From Solea solea (taxonomy: Eukaryota; Chordata; Actinopteri; Pleuronectiformes; Soleidae), in assembly GCF_958295425.1 (NCBI RefSeq), contig NC_081143.1, positions 14,704,891-14,768,890 of the forward strand: a DNA stretch of 64,000 nucleotides, read 5' to 3'. Below are positions 27,001 to 39,255 of this stretch, piece after piece. The notes beneath the pieces are model-generated. The model worked only from the letters and a program-made list of their open reading frames with translations, searched no databases and was not told where the DNA came from. The position numbers were made by a program, and so were the translations under genes. Numbering within the stretch: position 1 is the first letter of the stretch; every line of letters begins with the position of its first letter.

Positions 27001-30000
27001 TGATGTTACTGAACAAGCAGTGAAGAAGATGGACCGAGAGGAAACGGCATTCTTGAAATCTGATTTTCATAACGGAGTCTATTCCAGACACTTTTGGAAA
27101 ACACAGAGTCCAGCATGTAACAGAGTAAGCTGAACCTCCTAAAACTTTCCAGTAATATTCAGCTATATAAATAATTTACAGTGCTCATCTCTGGGCCCGG
27201 CTGAATGTAAACACACAAAAAGTAGCCTCCCGTTTTGGCTGTGAGAAACTTTCTATAGGGCTCTGCCTCTACGGGGCAACATGCCAGCCATTCCAGCTCC
27301 AGGTACAGTAGACATGTAAACATACACAGTAAATGTGCTCCATTGAGTAACGTTTAGGTCTTTTGGCAGAAATGTGTGTTTGTTTAAGTGTTTAATTGCT
27401 TTAAAATGTGTATATATTTACATTACCTTACAATAAGCCTTTAATATGTACTTTAGGCAATGGCCCAGCTTTACAGAGGCTCCCCTGTGTGTTTTGTGTT
27501 TTGAAGCCAGAGATTAATAAACAAACAAAGAACATCATCCTGGAGTCCACTGTTTGTTACAATTTGCTGTCGAACCATTAGATGTCACAAATGTTTACAC
27601 ACGAGACATTTAATCTTACAGGCTCATTGCACAGAGACAGAAAGGCAGCAGGAGATCATGCAAGACATCATCAACATCCATATAACAGAGGTCCACTATA
27701 TATCAATATAATTGTGCATCATGCAAACATATCTCGGTAAAGAACACATACTCGCTATGAAGGTTTTCCTTCAACTTTGTAAAATGTTCGTCTGTTTTGT
27801 TCTCGATTGATCGACTGATTATTGACTGACGTGACTTTGTTATCATGTTAACATTTTTGTTCATATACAGTATAACATTCAGCCATATTTGAAGAAGTAG
27901 TAAAATTGACTTGCAGTGTTTGCCCCAAGTGAAAAGTCCCACAGACCCACAACGTAAACGATGTATTTGAGGATGGTTTGTCACATGTACTTTAAATTAT
28001 ATCCCGTGCTAGTCACTTTTATTAAAAACCTTTTATTTAAAAAAACCCAAAAAAAACTATGGATGGTGCTGGGCCATTTGCATTCAAAGAGCCCAAAGTA
28101 AATTCCTGCAAGAAATATGGCAGGATTAAACACATTAAGAGTAAGGAGTGGATGGAGGTTGTGTGAACAATGAAAAGTGTGGGAGGAACAGGGGAGAAGC
28201 CTGTTGGACAGAGTGGCTAAGCATTAATCAACGGTAGGTGGGATAATTATCGAAGGAGGTGCATTTAGAGAACGCTGACAATGCAGCTTATCAACCAGTA
28301 ACTGGCCCTCAGTACTTCATATTTTAGCACAAGGGACCTTTTAGTATGTGTCTGGTTTATTGAAAGAGTGGATGAATGAAATCATCGCATTAGAGAAAGG
28401 AGGGCAAAGAAATAAAGAATAGAAGAGTCTAGAGATTGGTGATTAACTGTTAATTAAATCTTAATGGCTTGAGTGTATAGAGGGATGTATGATTGTAATT
28501 ATCCATACGCAAAATGCTTACAACTAACAGAAGAGAATTAACATCTTCTGCTACATGATTCAATTGTATTTGTATCAAGAAATGTCACAGAGAAACACAA
28601 GAAAAGCCACTGTCCCAGAAATGTCAAATTTACAAAAACATCCTGCTCGCTTTGTTTCTGAAAAACTCATGAATAGCATTATCCTACATATAAAATAAGA
28701 TGTGCTCCCATGCATGAGAACATCTGTATGTGTGCATGGTTTTTCTTTTTTGACGACGTAAAACCCTGTACTGGAATAACTCTAACAAATCATTCATAGT
28801 CCAAGTGGTGAGGCGGTTAGAAGCTCAAGGGTTTGAATTCCAAGGGCCTTTTTGAGTGGAGATTCATGTTCTCTTGTGTGCAGGTAAGCGTAATAGGAGG
28901 TTAAAATTAAATAAATAGACAAACTGTTTCTGCATGTTGAATAAAGAGTTTTGTGTGTTCCGTGTTCTCTTGACGAGTCAGGTTGTCATACGAGTCAAAG
29001 GTTCTCTGAATAAACACAGAAACATTGAGTGTAACATTATGGTCCTGAACCATCTGTGTTTGGAATAAAGGGGCTGTCTTTTGTTACATCACAGAATATT
29101 GCTGTTGAGGAGCAATAAAGATTTGGATTGACTGAAAGAAAGACAGTCTTTCTTAACAACTGACATGGGTATACGTTGTGTTTATTTGTCACGCATTTTA
29201 TCAAGCTTTTATGTTAGTGTGTGTTTTTACTGTTTTTATGATACATTTTTATTGTGCTTTTTTTATTGCAACCCTGCCTTCAAGCCTGGTTTCCCTTTCA
29301 GGACAATAAAAGTTGATGGTGTGAGCTGAAAACAATAAAGCTCTTTAAAGTATAAAGTGTTAATACTAAGTCAGATCAACATAACCTGGATTTTAATGGC
29401 CTCAAAAAGCATGTGGCTTTTCATTTCAAGTACACTACAAAATGCATGGCACTACAAATGTTGTGATGTAGGAAAAAAAGTACTTTCATCTAGTAACCAC
29501 ATCAGCAGAGGCACTCACTTGTTTGATATAAATGCGTGGGGGAAAAAAAAAAAAAAGGTGTAATAGGAGCATATTGATTTTTCCTCATGTTAAAAAGCTT
29601 TTATTGACATGGTATTTTCTCACTAGAAAAGGTTAGACCAGAGGAGAGAAGAGAGGTACGGGAGAGGTGAAATATAAAGACACAGAAAATAGCTTTCTGT
29701 AAATTCACCTGACTTTAGCCCACTTTAGCGCATAGGTATTTGCCGTCCTTTGAAGGACAAACACACGAGCAAGAAAAGATGCGGCTCACTAAACGCAGTG
29801 AAGAGCAGAACAGATATACCGTATTCAGAGCACAAACAGATTGTAAAGCACAGAGCGGCAGATTAAACCCACGAGGAGGATCAGTCTAGAAACCTTCATC
29901 ACCTTTTAAGGTTCGCTCATAATGATAATGTCTCATGAAACATCGTAATTTCTCCATAAAGAACCATAAAACTTCACAGTGGCTTAGTCTCTGGGGAGCT

Positions 30001-32037
30001 AGATGGCGCGTCACTGCTGACACAGCACTAAATCTCTTTTCATTCAAGCCCTCCTGCCCCTCTGTTTCTAATAGAAAAACATGTTCACTTCTCATATCTC
30101 ACGCTCCTGTTTGTCTTTTCAAATTAATGACATGACACACTTAAAAAGGAGACCATGCGCTACATTTAAATGTTAACATTTGGAAAGGTTTTTGTTTGTT
30201 TTTAGGGGTTTTGCCAATTTGGTGGAACAAACAATCACAAACAATAATTCCGGTTCATTTGCAGTCTTGTTTTGGTCACCTCACAAATGTAAGCCACAAT
30301 ACCATATATATATACAGTATATACTGTATATCTGGTCTCTATCTTTTCTGCAGAGCTGGGTGATAATTCATTGTAGGTTTATTACTACAAGCAACCGCCC
30401 CCACTTAAAACTGCAACACAGTTTTCACATTATAGTTTGATGCATTATTAAATCCGCTTCAAATACTTGTTTCTTAGTGTATATTTATGTTGTATCAAGT
30501 CAGAAGCGTACCCCAATTAAATTGCTTGTGTGGTTTATATCAGTGTAATATGTTTAACATCCACTAAGAGATTTCAAGTGACATTAGGCCCTACAAATGG
30601 CTTGACGTAATAGTCTGTGCTGAAAGAGAAAGGAACAATCTAGTGATGAATACATTCCAAACATTAGGGAAGCATAAACAGCAGACGCCATGGGGAAAAC
30701 AAATCTGAAAGTCTAGAAACATCAGGCAGGCTACCCTCTTGTCAAAGCTGCTTCCTCAAAACACATGAATGTGTAATAAGTGCTGGAAAGCAAATGGAGA
30801 AAGGAGGATTGGGAGGACAGCTGTGTCGACATCCACTACATTATGTCTGAGTCACATGTTAAAAAGACACTTAATGAACGTCACAGGTAGGCAGGTCAGT
30901 TAACAACAGATGGGTAGTGCAGCATATAAATCTATTTGGTCTGAATGAAATGATTGGTAGTGTTTCTTTAACAGTATTATTAGAGCTACCTTACTTTTTT
31001 AAAATTGACAGCTAGCAGGAGGATAATTTTTTTCTCAATTCAATTTATATAGCCCACCATTACAAATACAGTTTGCCTTGAAGTAATCACACAGTTATCT
31101 TACGTGACAGTTATCTCATACCCATGATTTGATTAGTCAGACATCTGAGTTTTCTCTCACACTCATTCAGGCTTTTACTGCAAATAAACATGCCTCAAGA
31201 TTTTTGCGTAACATGTATTCCATAACTCCAAATGACACAACCGAGAGATGAAATGTACAATGAGAAAATTAATGGTCCAAGGACAGACCCCTGAGGCACT
31301 CCATACTTTACTTTAGTGTACATTGATGTGGTGTTGTTATGAAAAACACATCACATTCTACTGGACAGATGCAAGATAAAATAATATATTAATATAGTAA
31401 ATACATTAATGAGATGAAAACGTGTTTCAGAAACAAATTAGAAACTCAAGCTTCTACAGAGAAAATGTACAACACCAGGTGTCTCGTGCATTTTAACAGT
31501 TATGTGTGAGGCTGTGCTGGCACTGGAGGAATAGTCAGGAACTAAATAACGTTTGCTCTAAACTTACCGACTTATCTCCCTCTCCCCCTTTTCTAACAAA
31601 TCAGGAGTCCAACCAACTATGCACAACTAATTACTTTGTTTGGAAAACGTATTGAAAAAGCATTAAAACTCAGAATAAACCTGTCAGCCCTAATTTCCCA
31701 ACACAGAATCCCTAACACTGAAGATGTACACAGAATGAAAGAGAATTTCAGACCGCCAGCTCATCCTAAAACATTATTTTGAAGCAGATCCAGGGATTTG
31801 GTTCAGACACCAGAGTGAGGACATGATGGGATTAAATATATAACGTCTATAGTCTGAAATACAATCATAACCCGTGTGGAACCTGCCAAGCACCGCCTGC
31901 TCTTAAATATCCTCTCTTGTACCTAAACTTCTCCAACGAAGATCTGCAACACCACGTTAAGACCAGACATGGTGCTGTGGACTCCAGCTGGCATATCTGC
32001 CCTTCTAATGGAGCTAACAGTACCATGAGAAGAAGGG

Positions 32038-32298
32038 TTGGAGGCTGCCCATGAAGGGAAGAGGGCGAGGTATGCAGACTTGGTGGCAGAGGGCAAAGGC
32101 AGATGGGCTGTGAAGCTCTATCCTGTGGAGGTGGGAGCTAGAGGCTGTGTTGGGGGCTCAACTTCCCATATCCTAAAAGACCTGGGGCTACAAGGAGCCA
32201 AGCTTCACAAGGCCACTAAGGAGATAGCAAAGGAGGCAGAGAAGGCAAGTTTCAGGCTTAGGCGTGACTCAGGGAAACAGACGCCCTGCCGTGCATAG
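32038..32298 (+). pseudogene. R2/NeSL-like LINE ORF C-terminal fragment
   Basis: An 86-codon frame contains HEGKRARYADL, YPVEVGARGCVGGST and LKDLGLQGAKLHKA-KEIAKEAEKAS. This pattern is the C-terminal end of polymerase proteins of R2- or NeSL-like non-LTR elements that are abundant in fish. Upstream sequence (about 31860-32037) looks related but is interrupted. No target-site duplication was found. It is a truncated copy with no intact polymerase. Confidence 0.6.
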
Positions 32299-33177
32299 TC
32301 CTCCAGTGGAGATGGGACATGCCTAGAGCCCAGCAGGAATATCATCATCACTGTGCAGCATACCGATAATTGAGTGGAACATGGGGGGAGAAAAAGCAAT
32401 ACATTTAAATGTACTGTATACTTCAGATTCTCAACATATACAATGTTGTTATTCAAATGTTCAAGCGAAAAAATATTTAAAGAAAACTAAGATCCCAGTA
32501 CTGGTTTGCATCTGAAATATAATACATTATAGTAGGGGTTTATTTTTGGCTCACGACCCACTATGAAGCTTCAATGTTGGCCCTCAAGGGGACAAAGTAT
32601 GTGTGGCCCTGTGTTGGTGTCATCATTCCCACAGAATTTGTACTTGTCAGTACATGTTGCTCTGAAAGGGCAGACAGACTGATACTGACAAGCCAACTGA
32701 CGCACTTTCACTTAACTCCTGCTGCTGCAAAAAAGGACATCAGGGAATTTAACATTCAGAAAGTTTAAACATCAGGCTTTCCTCTTGGTCTCTGACTCAC
32801 TAGCATCTTCAGCCAGGTCTCAAATTTACATTTTTTAAGTCCATCTGCTGGAACTTCCACCCTGTCAACCCCACATATGATTTATTATGATTTTCTGGCA
32901 AACTGACGACATGAACGTTTGGCAGAGAGGAGGGATGTTACCTCGAAGACCTGCTGTGCGGAACTAAAAGGAAATTTAATCTTCCTGCTAAAGCTGGTGT
33001 ATTAGTTAACAACAGTAGGAACAGTTATGCTGTCTTTCTCGCGCTCTCTCACATACGTGAGTATAAACACACACACACACAAACAAAAATAACAGGTCAG
33101 TCCATGTGGTTTTCAAAGAGAGTAGAAGATCCTGCAGGAATTTCAAGTTAATCCTCCGAAACTCAGTTTCACTCTAC

Positions 33178-33545
33178 ACTCACTGGCCACTTTATTAGGT
33201 ACACAAATATCCTATCAGCCAATCACATGACAGTGACTTGAGGCATTTATGCATGTAGACATAGTCAAGATAACCTACTGAAGTGGAAAGTGAGCATTAG
33301 AATGGAGAGTTGATTTAAACAACTTTGGAGGCCATTAGCAGTGGGCAAAAATGCCTCGTTGATGCCAGAGGTCAGAGAAGAATGGCCACACTGGATTTAA
33401 AATGACAGAAAGGCAACAATAACTCAAAATAACCCATGTTATGATATGTCATGGTATGAAGAAGATCATATCTAAACACACAACACATCAAACCGTGAAA
33501 CAGATGGGCAACAGCAGCAGAACTCCACACTGGCCACTTTATTAG
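33178..33545. mobile_element. Deleted Tc1-like DNA transposon remnant
   Basis: The left end reads CACTCACTGGCCACTTTATT and continues with AGCCAATCACATGACAG and TGCATGTAGACATAGTCAAG, landmarks of a widespread fish DNA transposon whose termini read CACTTTATTAGGTACAC. Internal pieces (ATGCCAGAGGTCAGAGAAGA, GAAAGGCAACAATAACTCAA, GATGGGCAACAGCAGCAGAA) match the transposase-coding part in the antisense direction. The 17-base terminus ACTGGCCACTTTATTAG occurs at 33182-33198 and again, in the same orientation, at 33529-33545. Most of the transposase is deleted, so the copy is dead. Confidence 0.6.
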
Positions 33546-33978
33546 TTGTCCTATAAGCCTAATGAAGTGGCTTGTGAATGTATATCCCTTTTAATAACAG
33601 CAGCCAATACCTGCCATCATGATCAGAAGTTTAATTTTTCTTTGTCCAATTCTTAATCATAAAACTGAATACTCAAAACTCAAAATCACATATCATACGC
33701 AGCTTTTGTACTATACAGGTTTCAGCCATACACTCGTTGAGAAAATGTTGAGCAGCTTTGATTTTGACCTAAAACCATAGAAAGGTATTTTTATTTGATT
33801 TATTTTTCCTGAGCTTTTGCTGCTTCCATCTCCTGTTGAAAGCTGCTGGCTGAGTCCTGAGAGAGGCAAACCGCTGTGGAGCGGAGATAAGGCTCCACCT
33901 GGCAGCCATGCTTATCACACTGTTGGTGTGTTTGAGTATGTTTGTTTGAGCATCCAAATGTGTTTGTGTGTGTACAGC

Positions 33979-34019
33979 ATATATATGTGTATGTGTATAT
34001 ATATATATATATATATGTG

Positions 34020-34056
<37 letters not shown>
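33979..34056 (+). repeat. AT-rich microsatellite with duplicated TGTGTATGTG units
   Basis: Two blocks of TGTGTATGTG each followed by a pure AT tract; the second AT tract is 30 bases. Self-complementary, so able to extrude a cruciform. Confidence 0.9.
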
Positions 34057-34059
<3 letters not shown>

Positions 34060-34882
34060 GACTTAGCATCTAATATGCATGATTCAATGTAGTTTCTAAT
34101 TATTATGATGTGTAATAATTAAGTGGTAATTGTGCAAAGATTTTTAATAGCATTCCAAAGTGTTAATCTCAGGTATAAAATACATAGCAATTATGAATTA
34201 ATTATCAAATTGACATAATAAAATGCTGATATTGTTACATAATGTCACTTTTTTTTTGAGTATTGTAAGTAAGATTAAAGTCATGATTATCAAAAACATT
34301 CCCACGATCATGAGATACAGCAGTACTTTATGTGTAACATAATGTTTCTCTTCTCATTTTGTACACACTGAACCGTCTACTACTCATGATCCTATCTTTC
34401 CTGTTTCTATCAAGTAGAGCTATTACACCCACAACACAGACACCACAAGACATTACTGAAGCTCCCTTTACAGCAATAATCCACAAATAAAACACATATT
34501 GATGTTGGTGTTGTAGTTCACACCTAACTCCATAATTTAAGTCTTCTAATCTCTTCTGAAGAGAGGATCGCTGCTCATACACAAAAATAACAGACATGAA
34601 AACATTTCTACTTACACAAGAGACATTCGTCCTTTCTGCAAAACTCTGAGAAAATTACAGGAAGTTGAGTAGGAAGTGAAATATTGACTTGCCTTGAATT
34701 GGTGTGAATGTGCCTCGTAGTGCGCTGCCTTTACGTCAACTTACAAGTGTGAGCAATATTGTCAGGAATTCTCCAAGTCTACCAGAGGCTTCTGTGATGA
34801 TGAATAAATGAATGAATGAATGTGTGTTTGTTTTCGAGAAGGAACCACGAGCCAGAAGTCATGCCTGTGTTGTTGTGAAGAA

Positions 34883-34927
34883 GTGTGTGTGTGTGTGTGT
34901 GTGTGAGATCATATGAGAGAACCATGA
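34883..34927 (+). promoter_or_regulatory. tmem156: TG repeat and 4-codon uORF overlapping the tmem156 start
   Basis: An uninterrupted TG tract (34883-34905) ends 18 bases before the tmem156 start. Between them an ATG at 34913 opens a reading frame of four codons whose stop TGA (34925-34927) overlaps the tmem156 ATG (34924-34926) as ATGA. If transcription starts upstream, ribosomes terminating on this short frame would sit on the main start codon, an arrangement known to allow reinitiation. The main start has a favourable ACC before ATG. The transcription start is not visible, so whether the TG tract lies in the 5' UTR or in the promoter is unknown. Confidence 0.45.
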
Positions 34928-37900
34928 CAAGAGTAGCACTCACTAAACTCTTCACCCTCGTGATTCTCGCCTTCATCATCTGCCTGCCAGAATTCTTCTC
35001 ATCAAACAGAGGTAGGTCAACTCTGTACACTGAACTTTTAAGAAGTTTACTTTTTCACTTTGTCTTGTTTCTTCCTCTGCATGTTGACTTACTCTGAACT
35101 GCCTGTTGTATTTCTACTTCGGAGACTAAAATCAGACGTAAATATAGTTCCATACATAGACTGACAACAGCTATGGTGAAATCTTTGTATTGCGTTGCCT
35201 TGTAAAACTTGTTCTCTTTTTGAAAGCTCCAAACTTTAGATGTGGTGCTTGTACACGTGCTTGCCTTCGGTGTTTTTTTCTTCTTCTTCCTCTTTCTCTC
35301 TACTTTCTCCTGCCTGTCACTCGCCCTCAGATGAAATATAAACTACAGACAACAACCTTCATTTGAGATCTTACTCTGATTTTTTTTACTTAAAAAAGCA
35401 TTTTAACCTCTTCAAAGCTGCTCCCAATGAGATACTGTTGTGAATTTTCTGTTGTTTCTGTTTTTTCAGTATCCAAGGTTAATTTCCACTGTCTGCCCCA
35501 CCGACACTGTAAGCGTGGGAACCAGACGAAGAGAGGTGAAAATGGGAAAATTGTGGATGCTGACATTAAGAGAAACGATGAGTGTGACCCTTCTCAGAGT
35601 GCAGAGCAGGAGAAGTGGGAGACGGCCTGCACACAGTGGAGTCAAAACAACACGACAGATCGTGCACCAGACTCCAGGAGAGTCGGTGATGATTTAGAAG
35701 AGAGCTGGTTCATGTGTCAAACAGATATGGACATGACAGCATTACACAGGAACATGTCATATTCAGGTATTACTCAGTACTTAACTCATACTTTTGAGTT
35801 ATTAGGAGGACAGTTCAGTGGAGGCTGGTTGTCTGGTTCACTACTTTAGTTCAAACTCGAACACCTTATCAACTTTGGGATGCCACACTTCATTCACTTC
35901 ATCCATATGTTTGGCTTAAGTTAACAATGCGTTATTGCATAAATATCCGGGGGACACCAATAAAATACTTCCTGGATATTTGAAAATGTGAAGAGGTACA
36001 GGAGAGGTAATTTTTTTTATATATAATATCGTTAAAACAACAGCTACCCCAAAAAACTTGCAATTACATACTGGCAACAAATAATAAAATTTTTGCCTTA
36101 TAGGTGCTAAATAATTGACTTGCAGACTGCAGTCTGATGCTTGACTCTATCCCCTGTCCAGCTCCTGCTGTTTTAAAGGTACACCTGGAAGTGTCAGTGG
36201 AGATTCAGCTGAGTGAAGCAGAGACTGTGAATCTCACCTTGTATGGCCACAGTAATAACTACACCTTAGACCTCCACCCACCTGAGGAGCAGAAGGAAGA
36301 GAAGGAGGAAGAGAAGGAGGCTGGTGAAGGACTGCAGGTTTTCTACTGCTGTCTCTCTGTCCTTTCCACCTCAGAGTCAGGCAATCACAGCCGCTGTCTC
36401 CTTTGGCTCGCCAATCGAACACTTTCAACTGCAACAGCAAAAGAGAAGCCACAGTGGATACAGACACAGAAAGGTTGGTCTCAGGATTCAGCAGCGCCTC
36501 CTTATACTCCATAAGGTCAGTGCACCTTCACTTTGAGCTCTGAGATTATCAGAGTGAAGGAAACTGGCCTCTCAGTTTTCATTTAGGTCAGTGATTCAAT
36601 CAAAATTCAAACCCATCTTCATGTCCACATGGAGTCATTTTTTTCAGTCGAGTAAATTTCTCTCAATTCTCCTTCACTCCAACCTCATGTATGATTTGTC
36701 ACTGTTTCCTAAAGTAGCAGTACATCTTAATCTACAGCTGCATTGATTTTAGCTTTGATTTCTTTCCAGTCGCTCCTAACATTTCTTAAAGCTACAACTG
36801 AGTAATATTTTCCAGTGTGCATGATGAAATCTGGAAACCTATCTCCCCTTTTTTTCTGCAACACCCACACAAAACCTTTCCATACACTCCCTGTTAAATT
36901 TCCATTTCCATTTCCACTCTTAATGGTGACCACTTATTCTTTTTTCCGGTCTTCTGTTTACAGCTTTAATATGCAGTCAATTCATGTGCACAGTCATCTT
37001 CTCTTTTGTTCAACAACATTTTTAATCTAATGCATAAGAAGAAAACTAGTATTAATCATCTGTCATCTGACTGGTTTGGTTTTTCACATGGAAGATTGTG
37101 TTTTGTGTTTATCTGGGAGCTAAAAAAAAAAATATATACAATTATTTAGCAGCTTGATTGTTAAGAAACATCCGTTTTGACTCACAGCCTGGGAACACTT
37201 TTTACACATTACCCTCTGTGTCCTTGTTTTCTGACTATTATTGCTAGTAAAGAGAGAAACAAACTTTTAAAAACTGTAATTTTGAGCTCTGAATAACTGA
37301 AACATCATCACCAATCTCTCTCTCCTTCAGATGAGTGGCAGTGTAACGTCTGGGGGATCTGGTTGGCTCTCTTGTGTGTGGTGCTCCTGACTGTAGTTAC
37401 AATTGTGCTTTGGCAAATTTACCTCGGCATACAGCCACGCAGTAAGAGATTAATAAACACTACATGATATTTGGGTTACTTTGATACTGGATCTTGAAAA
37501 TTATGATTTTCTTTTTGCAGGAACTCGAACGATGTACAATTTTGGGAACGTCACTGTTCAGCAATTAAATGGTAAATTTGAAAACTTGTTTCTCTCTGAA
37601 CACACAGCAGTTTATAAGTCTCCTGGCTGCCAGCAAAAAAAAACCTTGCATCATGGAGTATAGAAAACATTCCTGATAGCAGTAAATTGCCATATATTAA
37701 CCAAGTATCACTGTGCCACACTGAACTATGTCCATTTAGGATCAGCCCACTTTTTATTATAATGCAAAACCAGTGTCAGGGCTGTGAAACACAAAACACA
37801 TAGTATTTAAACAATGTATGTATCATGTGTTATTCATTTCTGTTTTAATTAGCTGGTGAGATGCACAAAGAAACACTCTCTCCCGAAGGTAAGTTAACAA

Positions 37901-39255
37901 TCTGTTAATGTCCCATATGTGGTTAGTCCTTCACTTCTACAGCTCACAGCCTTTTTTCGGGTCAGTTCTTGAATAGTGGCAATATGTTTTGAATGGAAGA
38001 AAAAAAATGACTTGGTTGTTTTGCTTTTTACCTAATTTGCAGAACTGTCACCAATAGAAGAGGCTCACTCTCAAGGTAGGAAATCACAGATACACACCAC
38101 AAATTCAGAGAAATTAATCAAATCAGAGCTCTTGAATAATTTCTGTGAGTCTCTGTGTTAACAGTCTTAATATTCACTTTTTCAGAAGAGGCAGAAACTC
38201 TGCTGGACGGAAATGTTAACGGTAACCTCACAACAAGCACACAAGCTCAAAGAGGCAACACAATAAAAGCATGCATTCAATATGGCTTCTCTACAACTGC
38301 GTGCCTTTAAATGCCCCACAGGTATAATCAAATCCACAAAAGGCCCTTACAAGTGCACTATAATGAAAAACCTGAGAATAAGAGTAGGTTTGAATACATC
38401 ATGTTAGTGCATTAAAAATACAAATAATCTTTTTGCCAGACATTTATAAAAACAGTATGCATGTATGTATGTATGTAATAAACAATTTACCATCTGGACA
38501 GGTACACAAATTGCCCCCGAGTCAGAGACATAAGGGAAACTGGAATCTATAAAACTGAGAGAAATGAAGAAAAACCCAAACTTTAACCTAACATAGCACA
38601 CCATATATTTAAGTATTTATATAGCTGAAGTATTTCACTTAGGCTTTTCAAACAAACAGTAAAATTAAATGGACCTTACCAGATTCAACTCCAAACAAAA
38701 GAGCTAGCTCCGTCTTCCGCAAACAGGAAGTAAACGCAGGTGAGATTGCCGCCTATTTCAGAGACTCCGCCCCTTTGTCTGGGTCCTAGTGTGAGACCAC
38801 TTCTTTCATCTGGTTAAAAAAAAAAAAGTATTGACCCATTTTGAAGACATAGTGAATTTTTATTGTATCAGTGTGTGAGGATCACTTTGATGTTCATTTA
38901 AAAGGGCAAAAATTATTTTAAATACGCAAAGCATAACTACTGAATAAAACTAAATAAATACACTGTAGTATGTGAAATTATTATCCTCAAGTAGAAGTAC
39001 TTTCAATGCAGTACGTCCATCCTTACTTTTAGATATCATATCTGATGAGTGACAATTGAACTCTGAATTCATTTATTGCTACATTTCTATGCATCTTAAC
39101 CAGAGGATAAAGACAATTTTGTTGTGTCTTTAGCAAACCTGCATCTCCATCGCCACCTGCCATCCGCCTCCATCACTGAAGAGCGAGAGGAAAAGCACGA
39201 ACATGGACTTCAAGGGAAAAATAAAACAACTGCTTCACACACTTTTCAAAAATAA
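34924..39255 (+). CDS. tmem156: tmem156, transmembrane protein 156
   Basis: Predicted 380-residue type I membrane glycoprotein of unknown function. Coding exons: 34924-35011, 35470-35766, 36162-36473, 37331-37441, 37521-37571, 37853-37888, 38043-38075, 38186-38221, 38683-38739, 39134-39255. Every border is AG/GT and every internal exon is phase 1 to phase 1. The N-terminus MTRVALTKLF..LPEFF closely resembles human TMEM156 (MTKTALLKLF..LPEYF) and forms a signal peptide or signal anchor. The ectodomain (about 30-235) has at least seven N-glycosylation sequons (NQT, NNT, NMS, NLT, NYT, NHS, NRT) and several Cys. The membrane segment is about 241-264. The roughly 115-residue tail comes from six small exons and carries an acidic dileucine motif (E311 to L316). 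The rest is very divergent, so identity rests on the leader, topology and the klhl5/fam114a1 neighbours. The exon at 38683 has a weak polypyrimidine tract and is the least certain. Confidence 0.82.

Larger units (their letters stand above)
17521..34880. other. Intergenic region between klhl5 and tmem156
   Basis: This 17 kb lies between the divergent starts of klhl5 and tmem156. Reading frames here are short, lack splice-consistent partners and show no recognised domain. Recognisable contents are interspersed repeats and microsatellites (listed separately). The remaining AT-rich stretches, for example 24100-25580, 25900-28700 and 34060-34760, show nothing I can name; some may be regulatory. 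Confidence 0.6.

Noticed and set aside
31020..31350. Possible repeat with CAATTTATATAGC and GACCCCTGAGGCACTCC blocks
   Set aside because: Similar blocks occur in fish repeats, but boundaries and family could not be supported from this sequence alone.
33800..34092. Frames of about 90 codons on both strands over the AT tract
   Set aside because: They are simple-repeat translations (Tyr/Ile alternations) and not genes.
38321..38400. Additional tmem156 exon after the CAG at 38319-38321
   Set aside because: The frame stays open for a while but no consistent phase-1 donor follows, and joining exon 8 to 38683 keeps the frame without it.
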